A stretch of 48,445 nt of DNA from an uncultured Helicobacteraceae bacterium (GCA_934668765.1 CAKUOH010000017.1:1-48445); one strand, 5' to 3'; numbered from the stretch's first letter, positions 7,816-16,320 are shown. Numbers and translations are program-made. The notes: a model not told the origin generated them from the letters alone.

Positions 7816-9147
7816 ATGGGATATTATAAAAAGAAAAGATACATATTGTATTTTATCACTACTATTATCATAATGACATTGCCATTTATCAAAATTAACG
7901 GCAATCAAATCTTTTTGCTCTCTTTTGATAAATTGCAGCTTCATTTGCTAGGCGTTTCTTTTGATATGCAGGAACTTTATATTATGCCATTTTTGCTAAT
8001 TACGCTTTTTGTGAGTATATTTTTTCTTACAACGCTTTCAGGGCGCGTGTGGTGTGGCTGGGCGTGTCCGCATACGATTTTTCGCGGGATTTATAGGGAT
8101 TTTATCGAGACAAAATTGCTAAAACTTCGCCGTAGCACGGACAACAAACAGCAAGTTATTGATTTATCAAGTCCTAGTGCAAAAATCAAAAAGGTTTTAG
8201 CACTTCTTATTTGGGCTTGTATCTCTTTTGTGGCTGCGTCAAACTTCCTTTGGTATTTTGTGCCACCTAGCGATTTTTTTGCATATATGGGCGATATTGG
8301 CAATCATTTGGTGTTTCTTGGCTTTCTTGTGGCAATAACTGCATTTTTAACTTTTGAAATCGCGCTTGTTGGGGAAAATTTCTGCATTTATATGTGTCCA
8401 TATTGCCGTGTTCAATCCGTGCTTTATGACAATGACACAAAGACCGTGATTTACAATACAGCGCGTGGCTCAGCGGTGTATGATGAGAGCGGACATTTGC
8501 TTCCAAAAGAGCAGATTACAGGCGAGTGCGTGGCGTGTGATAAATGTGTGCGCGTTTGCCCTACGCACATTGACATTCGCAAAGGGCTTCAATTAGAGTG
8601 CATAAACTGCCTTGAATGCGCCGATGCGTGTGAAAGCATAATGCAAAAGTTAAAGAAAAAATCGCTAGTTTATTGGAGTAGCACAAATGCTTTGGCGCAA
8701 AATGCAAAGGTGCGATATTTTCGCGGGAAAACCATTGGCTATATTTGCGTGATTGCTATTGCGCTAACCATTGCTTTTACTCTCTCACAAGGCAAATCTA
8801 CTATGCTTTTAAATATCAATCGTGTAGCTGAATCTTACAAGATTTTAGAAGATGGTGCGGTGGAAAATCACTATACAATGCTTTTTCAAAATACTTCAAA
8901 TGTCGCACACACCTATTATTTCAAGGTGCTTGACAATCCAAACATTACCATTAAAAAGCCAACAGAACCATTTAAAATAAACCCACATCAAGTGGCAAAA
9001 AAGCGCGTTTTCCTTATCACAAATAGCAATTTAGCGCAAAGTAGCACAAAAGATACGATAATCCCCATAAAAATTATGGCATATAGCGTAGATGATTCAA
9101 ATATTAGCATTATAAAAGAGAGCATTTTTGTTTATCCAAAACAATAA
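7816..9147 (+). CDS. ccoG: Cytochrome c oxidase accessory protein CcoG
   Basis: Membrane iron-sulfur protein needed for assembly of the cbb3-type oxidase, linked to copper reduction for the CcoN site. Several N-terminal membrane segments (about 12-35, 55-80, 125-150, 165-190) surround a CGWACPHTIFRG motif. Two ferredoxin-type clusters follow (CVACDKCVRVCP and CINCLECADAC, about 238-275). A last membrane helix near 310 precedes the periplasmic FixG C-terminal Ig-like domain. At 443 residues it has the usual length. AGGT lies before the ATG. Confidence 0.94.
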   Translation: MGYYKKKRYILYFITTIIIMTLPFIKINGNQIFLLSFDKLQLHLLGVSFDMQELYIMPFLLITLFVSIFFLTTLSGRVWCGWACPHTIFRGIYRDFIETKLLKLRRSTDNKQQVIDLSSPSAKIKKVLALLIWACISFVAASNFLWYFVPPSDFFAYMGDIGNHLVFLGFLVAITAFLTFEIALVGENFCIYMCPYCRVQSVLYDNDTKTVIYNTARGSAVYDESGHLLPKEQITGECVACDKCVRVCPTHIDIRKGLQLECINCLECADACESIMQKLKKKSLVYWSSTNALAQNAKVRYFRGKTIGYICVIAIALTIAFTLSQGKSTMLLNINRVAESYKILEDGAVENHYTMLFQNTSNVAHTYYFKVLDNPNITIKKPTEPFKINPHQVAKKRVFLITNSNLAQSSTKDTIIPIKIMAYSVDDSNISIIKESIFVYPKQ

Positions 9148-10258
9148 GGATTCCATTAGACAACGGCTCACGGCGCGAAATATCGCGCCTTTGATGGAGC
9201 GAATCTATGAAATGCGCAAATCGTTAAAAGCGTGTGAATTTTGTGTAAGATTTGATGATATTGTGAGCGTGGATTTTGCAAAAGATTCTTTAAAAATACC
9301 CCATCCTAAATCCCTCCCGCAAGTGGAAGGACTTGCCATAGATTCCCCATCCCTTGCGGAGAGTTTCGCATTTGATTCTCCATCCCTTGCGCGTGGAGGT
9401 TCTGCCATAGATTCCCCCTCCCTTGCGGAGGGGGATAAAGGGGGTGGGTATGAATCTAACAAAAATTCATACAAATCGCCCATAGATTCGCAAATCTCAC
9501 AAAATCTCTACGACTTACTTTTATCACTAAAACCTTGGCGCAAGGGATATTTTCGCTTTTTTAGCACAACGATTGAGAGCGAGTGGAATAGTGCGATAAA
9601 GTTTAATCTAATCGCCCCACACTTAAATATCACTGATAAAATTATCGCTGACATAGGCTGCAATAACGGCTATTATGCGTTTCGTATGCTACCTTTAAAG
9701 CCACGCAAAATCGTAGGGTTTGAGCCGAGTGCCTTTTGCAAAGCACAATTTGAGCTAATAAATAGCTTTGTGCGAAGCGACAAAATCGCCTTTGAGTTGC
9801 TAGGAATCGAAGATTTGGCGCATTATGACACAAAATTTGATTGCATTATTTGTCTTGGTGTGATTTATCATCGCACAAATCCCATAGATTGCTTAAATAT
9901 TCTTAAAAACGCGCTAAATGCGGGTGGGAGCGTGATTTTGGATACGCTCATAATCGAATCGCCTTGCGATTTAAAAGGCGAATCTATGCGCGATTTCGTG
10001 CTATCTCCGCTAATTTATGCTAAAATGAAAAATGTCTATTTTATCCCAACCATTAGCGCGTTTGAAAATTGGCTAAAACGCGCGGGATTTAGGGACATAG
10101 AGCTAATTGCAGTAAAAAAAACCACAGCCGATGAGCAAAGAAAAACAGCGTGGATTGATGGCGAATCGTTGAGCGATTTTTTAGACAAAGATGATGAAAG
10201 CAAAACCATTGAGGGCTATCCTGCGCCCACTCGCGCGTATTTTAAGGCAAAAATTTAA
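9128..10258 (+). CDS. cmoB: tRNA U34 carboxymethyltransferase CmoB with repeat-derived insert
   Basis: Converts 5-hydroxyuridine at the tRNA wobble position to carboxymethoxyuridine using carboxy-SAM. The core begins at LKPWRKGYF (about 135) and SEWNSAIKFN. The SAM-binding motif is DIGCNNGYY at 175-183, followed by CLGVIYHR and LDTLIIESP; KNVYFIPT and the FLDKDDESKTIEGY tail match the family. Residues 58-108 are translated C-rich repeat (DNA 9299-9451), with SPSLAE-type units repeated four times. The upstream TTG at 9128 overlaps ccoG by 20 nt and is a weak start. ATG 9194 (residue 23) is an alternative, so the N-terminus is uncertain. Confidence 0.9.
   Translation: MFIQNNKDSIRQRLTARNIAPLMERIYEMRKSLKACEFCVRFDDIVSVDFAKDSLKIPHPKSLPQVEGLAIDSPSLAESFAFDSPSLARGGSAIDSPSLAEGDKGGGYESNKNSYKSPIDSQISQNLYDLLLSLKPWRKGYFRFFSTTIESEWNSAIKFNLIAPHLNITDKIIADIGCNNGYYAFRMLPLKPRKIVGFEPSAFCKAQFELINSFVRSDKIAFELLGIEDLAHYDTKFDCIICLGVIYHRTNPIDCLNILKNALNAGGSVILDTLIIESPCDLKGESMRDFVLSPLIYAKMKNVYFIPTISAFENWLKRAGFRDIELIAVKKTTADEQRKTAWIDGESLSDFLDKDDESKTIEGYPAPTRAYFKAKI
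9299..9451 (+). repeat. C-rich SPSLAE-encoding repeat inside cmoB
   Basis: Tandem CCCTTGCGGA-type units read in frame as PHPKSLPQVEG, then three or four blocks containing SPSLAE/SPSLARG, and finally EGDKGGG. The same modules are intergenic at 10782-11102, 13231-13397 and 48244-48312. Confidence 0.8.
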
Positions 10259-10269
10259 GGGAGGATTTT

Positions 10270-10722
10270 ATGGCAGAAGAGCAAATAGAGCAAGAGCAGT
10301 ATTTTGAGGAAATAAATGAGTTACGAATCTACAAAAAAATCAATCGCGAGTTTTGCGGGGAGCTTGTCCTGCCACTAGAAAAAAGCCGTGCAGTAGTGAA
10401 ATTTACACCAAATGAAAAAATGGTGGCAGATGATAAAATGCTAATCCATTATGGATTCATCTTTAATTCGGCGTCATTTTGTGCGATGGCTGCGGTAAAT
10501 GAGCCAAATAGCATTATCATTTACTCGGAGGTGAAATTTCTCTCGCCACTAGAGCTAGGCAATGAAGTGATTTTCAAGGCAAACTCCTCACACAGCGACT
10601 TAAAAAAGCGCGAAATTAGCGTGGAGGGCTTTTTGTATAATATCAAAATTTTTGATGCGATTTTCCATATCATAGTCTTTGATAAACCGCTCTTTGAGAT
10701 AGATTTTAGTAAGATAAAGTGA
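10270..10722 (+). CDS. Hotdog-fold thioesterase-like protein
   Basis: 150-residue cytoplasmic protein. The pattern MLIHYGFIFNSASFCAMAAVN followed by alternating strands (SIIIYSEVKFLSPLELGNEV) resembles PaaI-like single-domain hotdog thioesterases; the substrate is unknown. H. pylori has an equivalent small protein next to its cmoB, so the pairing is conserved. It starts 11 nt after cmoB with a GGGAGG ribosome binding site and is probably in the same operon. The catalytic acid/Asn pair cannot be assigned with confidence. Confidence 0.72.
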   Translation: MAEEQIEQEQYFEEINELRIYKKINREFCGELVLPLEKSRAVVKFTPNEKMVADDKMLIHYGFIFNSASFCAMAAVNEPNSIIIYSEVKFLSPLELGNEVIFKANSSHSDLKKREISVEGFLYNIKIFDAIFHIIVFDKPLFEIDFSKIK

Positions 10723-10781
10723 AATTTCTATTATTGCAAGACAATTTTACAAATCGCCAAAGCAATCTAACCTTTATTGTT

Positions 10782-10949
10782 CCCCCTCCCTTGTGGAGCT
10801 GTAATTATCTTGTCCTCCCTTGCGCGTGGTAACACCACACTTTCCCCCTCCCTTGCGGTAAGTTTTGCTTTTGATTCCCCCTCCCTTGCGGAGGGGGATT
10901 AAGGGGGTGGGTAAAAATTTAGATTGCTTTGTTCGCATTCGCAATGACA
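10782..10949. repeat. Composite C-rich module, copy 1
   Basis: Order of parts: CCCCCTCCCTTGTGGAG, CTGTAATTATCTTGTCC, CTCCCTTGCGCGTGGTAAC, two more CCCCCTCCCTTGCGG units, AGGGGGATTAAGGGGGTGGG, then a palindromic tail TTAGATTGCTTTGTTCGC...GCAATGAC. The same order recurs at 11006-11139 and 13297-13431. Confidence 0.8.
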
Positions 10950-11005
10950 AATCTAATTAGATTGCCACGACTTGCTTTCGCAAGTCTCGCAATGACGATA
11001 AAAGT

Positions 11006-11139
11006 CCCCCTCCCTTGCGGAGCTGTAATTATCTTGTCCTCCCTTGCGCGTGGTAACACCACACTTTCCCCCTCCCTTGCGGAGGGGGATTAAGGGGGTG
11101 GGTAAAAATTTAGATTGCTTTGTTTGCGTTTGCAATGAC
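11006..11139. repeat. Composite C-rich module, copy 2
   Basis: Nearly identical to copy 1 but with one fewer C-rich unit. It ends TTAGATTGCTTTGTTTGC...GCAATGAC. It lies about 140 nt before the first OMP gene. Confidence 0.8.
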
Positions 11140-11232
11140 GCTACATTCCACTTTTTCAAAGCATCCAAAAGGTGCGAATCTAAAAAAATATTTACGATTT
11201 GACAATTTATATACAAAGCCTAATTTTTGTGA

Positions 11233-11238
11233 TACAAT
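11233..11238 (+). promoter_or_regulatory. -10 box of the OMP operon
   Basis: TGTGATACAAT contains a TACAAT hexamer about 45 nt before the start codon, with AT-rich sequence upstream and no well-placed -35 box. Confidence 0.45.
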
Positions 11239-11279
11239 TAGCACCCGTTTTTTAATTTTTATCACAAAACAGGAGGTTT

Positions 11280-12185
11280 ATGATGAGATTTTTTGCCACT
11301 TTACCCAAAGCATTGCTGATTATGCTCTTGGGGGGGGGCTTTTTAGGCACAGAACTCTCCGCAAAAGAGCCTACAAATTGGCTTTTTGGCTTTGGAATCG
11401 GTGCTGGATTAAGTCAATTTGATTTGAAATTTAGCGATTCAGTTAGGACGGGAGCTGGGACAGGAGTGCCAGGCTTTCAACAACTACCAGATTTAAGCAC
11501 AAAGCATTGGGGCGTAGCGTGGGAATTTTTAGTCGGGTATAAGCATTTTTTAAACGATTATGTAGGCTTTCGCTACTATGCAAATGTCGGGGCGCAACAC
11601 TACAAAGGTGAGATGTTCAAAGATGATTATATTGTTACCGCTAACAAAGTCAAAGCCGATATTATCGAATACACCGCAAACGCAGATATTTTACTAAACT
11701 TCTATAATAGCGAACTTTTTACATTTGGGATTTTGGGTGGATTTGGCATAGGTGGGGCTTACTTTGATAGTCCTGCGCTTAAAGCATTTAGAAATAGATT
11801 TGGACCCACCGCAAACAATCCAAACAACTTTGCAGAGCATTGGTTTGGCAAAGATTTATATACAATCAAAAAGCATCATTTAAGCGCGTCCTTATCTGTG
11901 GGCATTAGAGCAAATATCTTTCAAAAGATTCGTAATGTAGAGCAAAGAGTGTGTAATAATGGCGCGGATGGTAGGCGCACTTGTAGAGTGCCTATAAGCT
12001 ATTTTGAGCATAGCTTAGAATTTAACGCAAAATTTAATATGCTTACTTATTATCCTACGAAATATGGGCAATTATTAGGTGTAAATGCAGCTAACGGAGG
12101 AGCATATAATGCCGTTACTCCGCGTCCGGGCTATGAAGTGAAAAATCCATATAAATTTACTTTGCGATATATATTTGCATTTTAA
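11280..12185 (+). CDS. Helicobacter outer membrane protein (HP_OMP type), phase-variable
   Basis: 301-residue beta-barrel porin or adhesin-like protein exported by a signal peptide (about 1-30, ending near LSAKEP). HP_OMP landmarks are GYKHFLNDYVGFRYYANVG and a C-terminal strand RYIFAF ending in Phe. A cysteine pair (VCNNGADGRRTC) probably forms a disulfide loop. A G9 tract (11330-11338) encodes GGG within the signal peptide and is currently in frame. AGGAGG at 11271-11276 fits the second ATG (11283) better than the first. It is followed 15 nt later by a paralogue that lacks the G tract. Confidence 0.88.
   Translation: MMRFFATLPKALLIMLLGGGFLGTELSAKEPTNWLFGFGIGAGLSQFDLKFSDSVRTGAGTGVPGFQQLPDLSTKHWGVAWEFLVGYKHFLNDYVGFRYYANVGAQHYKGEMFKDDYIVTANKVKADIIEYTANADILLNFYNSELFTFGILGGFGIGGAYFDSPALKAFRNRFGPTANNPNNFAEHWFGKDLYTIKKHHLSASLSVGIRANIFQKIRNVEQRVCNNGADGRRTCRVPISYFEHSLEFNAKFNMLTYYPTKYGQLLGVNAANGGAYNAVTPRPGYEVKNPYKFTLRYIFAF
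11330..11338 (+). repeat. G9 tract in OMP signal peptide
   Basis: Nine G in the coding frame of the export signal (LLGGGFLG). A change by one or two bases would stop translation early, so it is a likely ON/OFF switch for this OMP and possibly polar on the next gene. Confidence 0.85.
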
Positions 12186-12200
12186 GAAAGGGGGCGAAAA

Positions 12201-13043
12201 ATGAAAAAAATTTTAACATTATTTGCAATAGCATTCTTAATAACGACATTTACGAATCTGCCCCTTTTTGCAAAAGAGCCTACAAATATTTTGATAGGCT
12301 TTGGCATAGGCGGTGGGCAAAGCAAACTAAGCATTGAACATCCACAAATCATAAAATACCCCATAAACGGTAATCAACAAACACCTACCGCAAGTGGTAT
12401 CACAGATAGCTCTCTATCCTCGTGGGCTTTGTCTTGGGAATTTATGGTAGGATATAAGCACTTTATAAATGACTATGTAGGATTTCGCTACTATGCAAAT
12501 GTCGGCATTCAGCATTATAAACCTATATCCTTTAAATCCAAAGAGCAAAAGATAGGATTTGTAGATTATACGCTAAATGCGGATTTGCTAATCGACTTTT
12601 ATGAGACTACTGCGTGGGCTATCGGTATGGTAGGCGGAATGGGCTTTGGCGGGACTAGCTTTGATAAAGATGCCATTAGTAAATATTTGGCATTGTATGA
12701 CTCAAGGACAGGCAGGAATTTGGGCTTGGCAAATGTGCAAAAGCATTTCTTTAATGTCAATGCTTCTCTTGGGCTTCGTGTCGCGATTTTTCAAAAAGTT
12801 CGGCGCACGGGAGCTAGAATCTGTGATGATTTCGTAAATGGTAAACGCGTGTGCCGTGTGCCTATCTTTTACATAGGGCATAATATCGAGCTTAATGTGA
12901 AATTCCCATTGCTTGACTACAAAGCTACGCCAAATCCTGATGTAATTAGAGCTAATGGTGGCGGCAATACTTTTGCCAACCGCCCGGGATATAAGATAAA
13001 TAATCCGTATAGGATAACTTTGCGCTATATCATAGATTTTTAA
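12201..13043 (+). CDS. Helicobacter outer membrane protein, paralogue of the preceding gene
   Basis: 280-residue outer-membrane beta-barrel. The signal peptide ends near PLFAKEPTN. GYKHFINDYVGFRYYANVG is shared almost exactly with the gene upstream, as are the Cys pair (ICDDFVNGKRVC) followed by RVPI, and the C-terminal LRYIIDF. It has no poly-G tract, unlike its neighbour. GAAAGGGGG precedes the ATG. It is probably a tandem duplicate cotranscribed with the first copy. Ligand and pore properties are unknown. Confidence 0.88.
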   Translation: MKKILTLFAIAFLITTFTNLPLFAKEPTNILIGFGIGGGQSKLSIEHPQIIKYPINGNQQTPTASGITDSSLSSWALSWEFMVGYKHFINDYVGFRYYANVGIQHYKPISFKSKEQKIGFVDYTLNADLLIDFYETTAWAIGMVGGMGFGGTSFDKDAISKYLALYDSRTGRNLGLANVQKHFFNVNASLGLRVAIFQKVRRTGARICDDFVNGKRVCRVPIFYIGHNIELNVKFPLLDYKATPNPDVIRANGGGNTFANRPGYKINNPYRITLRYIIDF

Positions 13044-13068
13044 AAAATTTAAAAAGCAAAAATTCTAA

Positions 13069-13208
13069 TCATTGCGAGATTTGGCGTTCGCCAAATCAAA
13101 GCAATCCAAAAAAGTGCAAATCTCACGCCGTCATTGCGAGGGTTTTAGCCCGAAGCAATCCAAGAATTTTCGTCATTGTGAGAATCGCAAAGCGATTCGT
13201 GGCAATCC
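13069..13208 (+). repeat. Three tandem GTCATTGCGAG-family palindromes
   Basis: Units at 13069-13107 (central stem ATTTGGCG/CGCCAAAT), 13129-13161 (GGTTTTAGCCCGAAG centre) and 13171-13208 (AATCGCAAAGCGATT centre). Each starts TCATTGNGAG and ends GCAATCC. The centres differ while the ends are kept. Confidence 0.8.
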
Positions 13209-13230
13209 AAAGTATTATCATTGAGAGGAT

Positions 13231-13431
13231 TTACCCACCCCCTTAATCCCCCTCCGCAAGGGAGGGGGAATCAAATGCGAAACTCACCACACTTTCCCCC
13301 TCCCTTGCGGAGCTGTAATTATCTTGTCCTCCCTTGCGCGTGGTAACACCGCACTTTCCCCCTCCCTTGCGGAGGGGGATTAAGGGGGGTGGGTAAAAAT
13401 TTATATTACTTTGTTCGCATTCGCAATGACA
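13231..13431. repeat. Composite C-rich module, copy 3, with an inverted unit in front
   Basis: An inverted unit (TTACCCACCCCCTTAATCCC, from 13231) is followed by the same ordered parts as copies 1 and 2, including CTGTAATTATCTTGTCC and the tail TATTACTTTGTTCGC...GCAATGAC. With copy 2 it brackets the OMP pair as a direct repeat of more than 130 nt. Confidence 0.8.
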
Positions 13432-13474
13432 ATTCAGCCCCACAAATGCCACAAATCTAAATTCCGCAAATCAC

Positions 13475-13493
13475 GCGGAATGCCATTTGCTTA
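13475..13493 (+). promoter_or_regulatory. Sigma54 promoter of flgI
   Basis: GCGGAATGCCATTTGCTTA has GG at 13477-13478, exactly ten bases, then GC at 13489-13490, matching TTGGAAC-N4-TTGCTT. It lies about 40 nt before the flgI start, as expected for an RpoN-dependent flagellar class 2 gene. Confidence 0.82.
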
Positions 13494-13531
13494 AAAGATT
13501 CACATAAAATCACTTTCAAAAGGACTAAATC

Positions 13532-14509
13532 TTGCGAATCTTATTAGGCTTATTTCTACTGCTAGATTTCGCGCTATGTGCGAAAATAAAGGACATTAGT
13601 AGCATTTTGGGTGTGAGAGAAAATGAGCTTACAGGCTATGGGCTTATCATCGGGCTAAATGGCACAGGCGATAAAAGTGGCTCAAAATTCACAGCACAAG
13701 CAGTCGCAAATATGCTAGAGACGATGAATATCAAGGTTTCGCCAAATGATATAAAATCCAAAAATGTCGCAGCTGTGATTGTGAGCGCAAAGCTCCCACC
13801 TTTTGCGCGTTCTGGCGACAAAATCGATGTTTTTGTATCATCTATCGGAGATGCGAAATCACTAGCAGGTGGGACGCTCGTGCTTACGCCACTAACTGCC
13901 ATCGATGGCAATGTCTATGCCATAGCGCAGGGCAATATCTCACTAAACGCAAACGCACCTACGGCTACGATTGCTAATGCTGGGATTATCGAGCGGGAGC
14001 TAGTCTATGATATTTACCATAAGCAAAATGCGACTTTGAGCCTAAAAGACGCGGATTTTAAAAATGCCTTTGGGATTGAAAAAAGCATAAATGCGCATTT
14101 CAAAGAGCAAGTCGCCCTTGCCAAAGACCCGCGCACCATCGCACTAACCAAACCGCAGGGAATGGGAATGGTTGAGTTTCTCTCGCTGCTTGGCGACATC
14201 GAAGTTAGCTACAATAAGGGCGATAAGATTATCATTGATGAGACAAACGGCACGATTATCACGGGCAAAGATATAACAATCGAGCCTATTACCATAAGCT
14301 ACGGCGATATAACGATTCATATCGAAAATTCTGCCGTAAGCGTGGGAGATAGCGCAAATCCTGCGCCTAATGTCAGCGAGAAAACGCCCACTATTGCTTC
14401 GCTAGTAAGCGCATTGCAACGCATCGGCACGACTTCACAAAATATCATTGCAATTCTAAATGCAATGAAAAAGAGTGGCGCGATAAATGTGAGCATTGAA
14501 TCAATTTAG
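13532..14509 (+). CDS. flgI: Flagellar P-ring protein FlgI
   Basis: Periplasmic P-ring subunit around the flagellar rod. The start is TTG at 13532 with AAAAGGA about 7 nt upstream. A short signal peptide ends near ALC-AK. The family core is IKDISSILGVRENELTGYG, LIIGLNGTGDKSG and GGTLVLTPL, followed by ANAGIIERE and TLSLKDADF, with a C-terminal coiled segment IASLVSALQRIGTTSQNIIA. At 325 residues it is slightly short compared with about 345. It is transcribed alone from a sigma54 promoter rather than in a flg cluster. Confidence 0.96.
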   Translation: MRILLGLFLLLDFALCAKIKDISSILGVRENELTGYGLIIGLNGTGDKSGSKFTAQAVANMLETMNIKVSPNDIKSKNVAAVIVSAKLPPFARSGDKIDVFVSSIGDAKSLAGGTLVLTPLTAIDGNVYAIAQGNISLNANAPTATIANAGIIERELVYDIYHKQNATLSLKDADFKNAFGIEKSINAHFKEQVALAKDPRTIALTKPQGMGMVEFLSLLGDIEVSYNKGDKIIIDETNGTIITGKDITIEPITISYGDITIHIENSAVSVGDSANPAPNVSEKTPTIASLVSALQRIGTTSQNIIAILNAMKKSGAINVSIESI

Positions 14510-14515
14510 ATTCCG

Positions 14516-15436
14516 CTAAAATCTCCACACATATTGCAACGCCAAAATATGCGAGACATTATCTGGTTCATAGAGCCTTATAGAATTGCCTTTATAATCC
14601 GTCATAAGCTCACTACTAGGCGAACCGCCAACACTCCAAAACTCATATTTTAGCCCAAATGCGTTAATATTCCCACTTGCCGTGCGATAAGTCGCACCGA
14701 TATAGGCACTAGCTCCCGCACCCTCCCACTGAATCACACGCAAATCCTTGCTAAACTGCGACTTTGTAGATTTAGAATGATGATGCCCAAAAATAAAGAA
14801 ATTATATCCGCCCATTAGATTTAACGCCCAATTTTGGCTTAAAATCACTTCGCCCTCCACCTGCACTGGGATATAAAGATAGCCTTGCAATCGCTCTATC
14901 GCACTAAAATCATTGCGATTAAAATAATATCCAATGCCACTTTGCAAATACAAAGCCGAATCAAACCCACTTTGCGCAAGCAAATCATATCCACCCTTTA
15001 ATTCCAAATGATAAAAGCTATTTAAATCAAACGCCACAAGCCTTTTGCCATTCTTTGTCTCATTGCTTGTATCTAGCACACTGCCCGTATATGCGCCCAT
15101 TGCGACATTTGCATCTGCATAAAAGTCGATTTTCCCACCACCTTTGGCATATCCCAAATTTAGCGCGATATTTAGTGCTACCATATCCATTCGCATTACA
15201 AATTTTCCGCGCATATCTACTTCGCCGTAGTGATAATATCCTGCGCCCAAAGCGATTGATTTATAAAATCCGCTTTTTAATAAATCGCTAGATTTGCGAT
15301 TTAGGCGCGAATATGGATTTATATCTAAACTAGATTTTCTTTGTTTAATAGGCTCAATGATGACTTCATAGTTTTCAGTAGATTTGGCTATCGACAAAGA
15401 CAAGAGCAAAATAAGCAAGATTCTAAAATATTTCAT
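14516..15436 (-). CDS. Predicted outer-membrane beta-barrel protein
   Basis: 306 residues with an N-terminal signal peptide (MKYFRILLILLLSLSIAKS). Long alternating aromatic/hydrophobic strands with Gly-Tyr rich turns follow, and the C-terminal strand is ALQYVWRF, ending in Phe as in BamA substrates. No named family is recognised. Its start lies 2 nt after the stop of the upstream gene (15439-16320), so the two form an operon of unlike barrel proteins. It converges with flgI, leaving only 6 nt between the two stops. Confidence 0.72.
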   Translation of the reverse strand: MKYFRILLILLLSLSIAKSTENYEVIIEPIKQRKSSLDINPYSRLNRKSSDLLKSGFYKSIALGAGYYHYGEVDMRGKFVMRMDMVALNIALNLGYAKGGGKIDFYADANVAMGAYTGSVLDTSNETKNGKRLVAFDLNSFYHLELKGGYDLLAQSGFDSALYLQSGIGYYFNRNDFSAIERLQGYLYIPVQVEGEVILSQNWALNLMGGYNFFIFGHHHSKSTKSQFSKDLRVIQWEGAGASAYIGATYRTASGNINAFGLKYEFWSVGGSPSSELMTDYKGNSIRLYEPDNVSHILALQYVWRF

Positions 15437-15438
15437 CG

Positions 15439-16320
15439 CTAGATTCCTATGCCAAACTGCACTCCGCCATAAATGGAGTGGCTTTTTGGATATTTGAAAA
15501 TCGCCTCCGCGCCTTTATTTAGTCCATTTAATGTGGCGTTTTGATTTACGCTTATGCGTTTATCTTGTCCTGCGCCCGAGTTGTAGTATGCAGTGATAAG
15601 GCGGACAAAAACAAATGCCTTATCGCCAATTTTATACCTTGTGCCGATGCCTAGTTTAACGCCCCAAAGGCTTGTTTGCGAGAAAATTTCACTCTCACTT
15701 GTCTGTAACTCTCCGCTGATTCCTATCAAGCTAGTCCCGCCAAATCCACGCACAAAATAATCAATCGCCCATTTTTGCGTGAGCGCACTTCTACCCTCTA
15801 ACTCGACAAAGAGATTCAAAAACGATAATTGCGTGGAGTAAGGCACATAAGTCGCCCAGTGCGCCAAAATAGCCACTTCAGCCCCTGCGTTTATAAAAAG
15901 CGCGTTATCCCACGCTTTAAACGCAGAGCTGATATTGTATCCGCCCTTTGCCTCAAAGCCAAAGTTTAAAAATATTCCGCCTTTGAAATTAAAATTGCTT
16001 AAAGGCTGATTACCGATTTGTATCGCACCTATGGGATATGCGCCCTTTATGTCATTAGGTGCTGCGCCTATGAATCCTGCGACTTCCATTTTGGCATAGT
16101 CGCGCCAATTCCAACCAAGTGCGCCATTTGCAGACATTACCACGCCACTTACGCTGCTTGAATCCGCCTTGTGATAGAGATAATCTGCACCGATTCCAAT
16201 TCGTCCTACAAAGCCATTTTGACGATTAGATTCAAGGCTAGATTCGCGTGAATCTTGCGCATATAGCGCATAGATTCCAAGTGCAAAGACGATGATGATT
16301 TTATTATAAAATTTGCTCAT
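15439..16320 (-). CDS. Predicted outer-membrane beta-barrel protein
   Basis: 293 residues with a signal peptide ending near ALYAQDS, many amphipathic strands (GRIGIGADYLYHK, FVFVRLITAYYNSG) and a terminal YGGVQFGIGI strand. This final strand lacks the terminal aromatic residue. The family is not recognised; distant similarity to the following gene (14516-15436) in layout only. First gene of a two-gene operon. Confidence 0.68.
   Translation of the reverse strand: MSKFYNKIIIVFALGIYALYAQDSRESSLESNRQNGFVGRIGIGADYLYHKADSSSVSGVVMSANGALGWNWRDYAKMEVAGFIGAAPNDIKGAYPIGAIQIGNQPLSNFNFKGGIFLNFGFEAKGGYNISSAFKAWDNALFINAGAEVAILAHWATYVPYSTQLSFLNLFVELEGRSALTQKWAIDYFVRGFGGTSLIGISGELQTSESEIFSQTSLWGVKLGIGTRYKIGDKAFVFVRLITAYYNSGAGQDKRISVNQNATLNGLNKGAEAIFKYPKSHSIYGGVQFGIGI

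Larger units (their letters stand above)
10723..11279. other. 557-base repeat-filled gap before the OMP pair
   Basis: No gene seen. It holds two copies of a composite module (10782-10949 and 11006-11139), one additional GATTGCCACGACTT palindrome between them (10959-10997), and the OMP promoter with a -10 TACAAT at 11233-11238. Confidence 0.75.
13044..13531. other. 488-base repeat-filled gap before flgI
   Basis: Contains three GTCATTGCGAG-family palindromes (13069-13208), an inverted and a direct C-rich module (13231-13431) and the flgI sigma54 promoter (13475-13493). No further gene seen. Confidence 0.75.

Noticed and set aside
10782..13431. Repeated C-rich units suggestive of a CRISPR array
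   Set aside because: Units have irregular spacing and length and contain their own palindromic tails; there are no uniform unique spacers and no cas genes.
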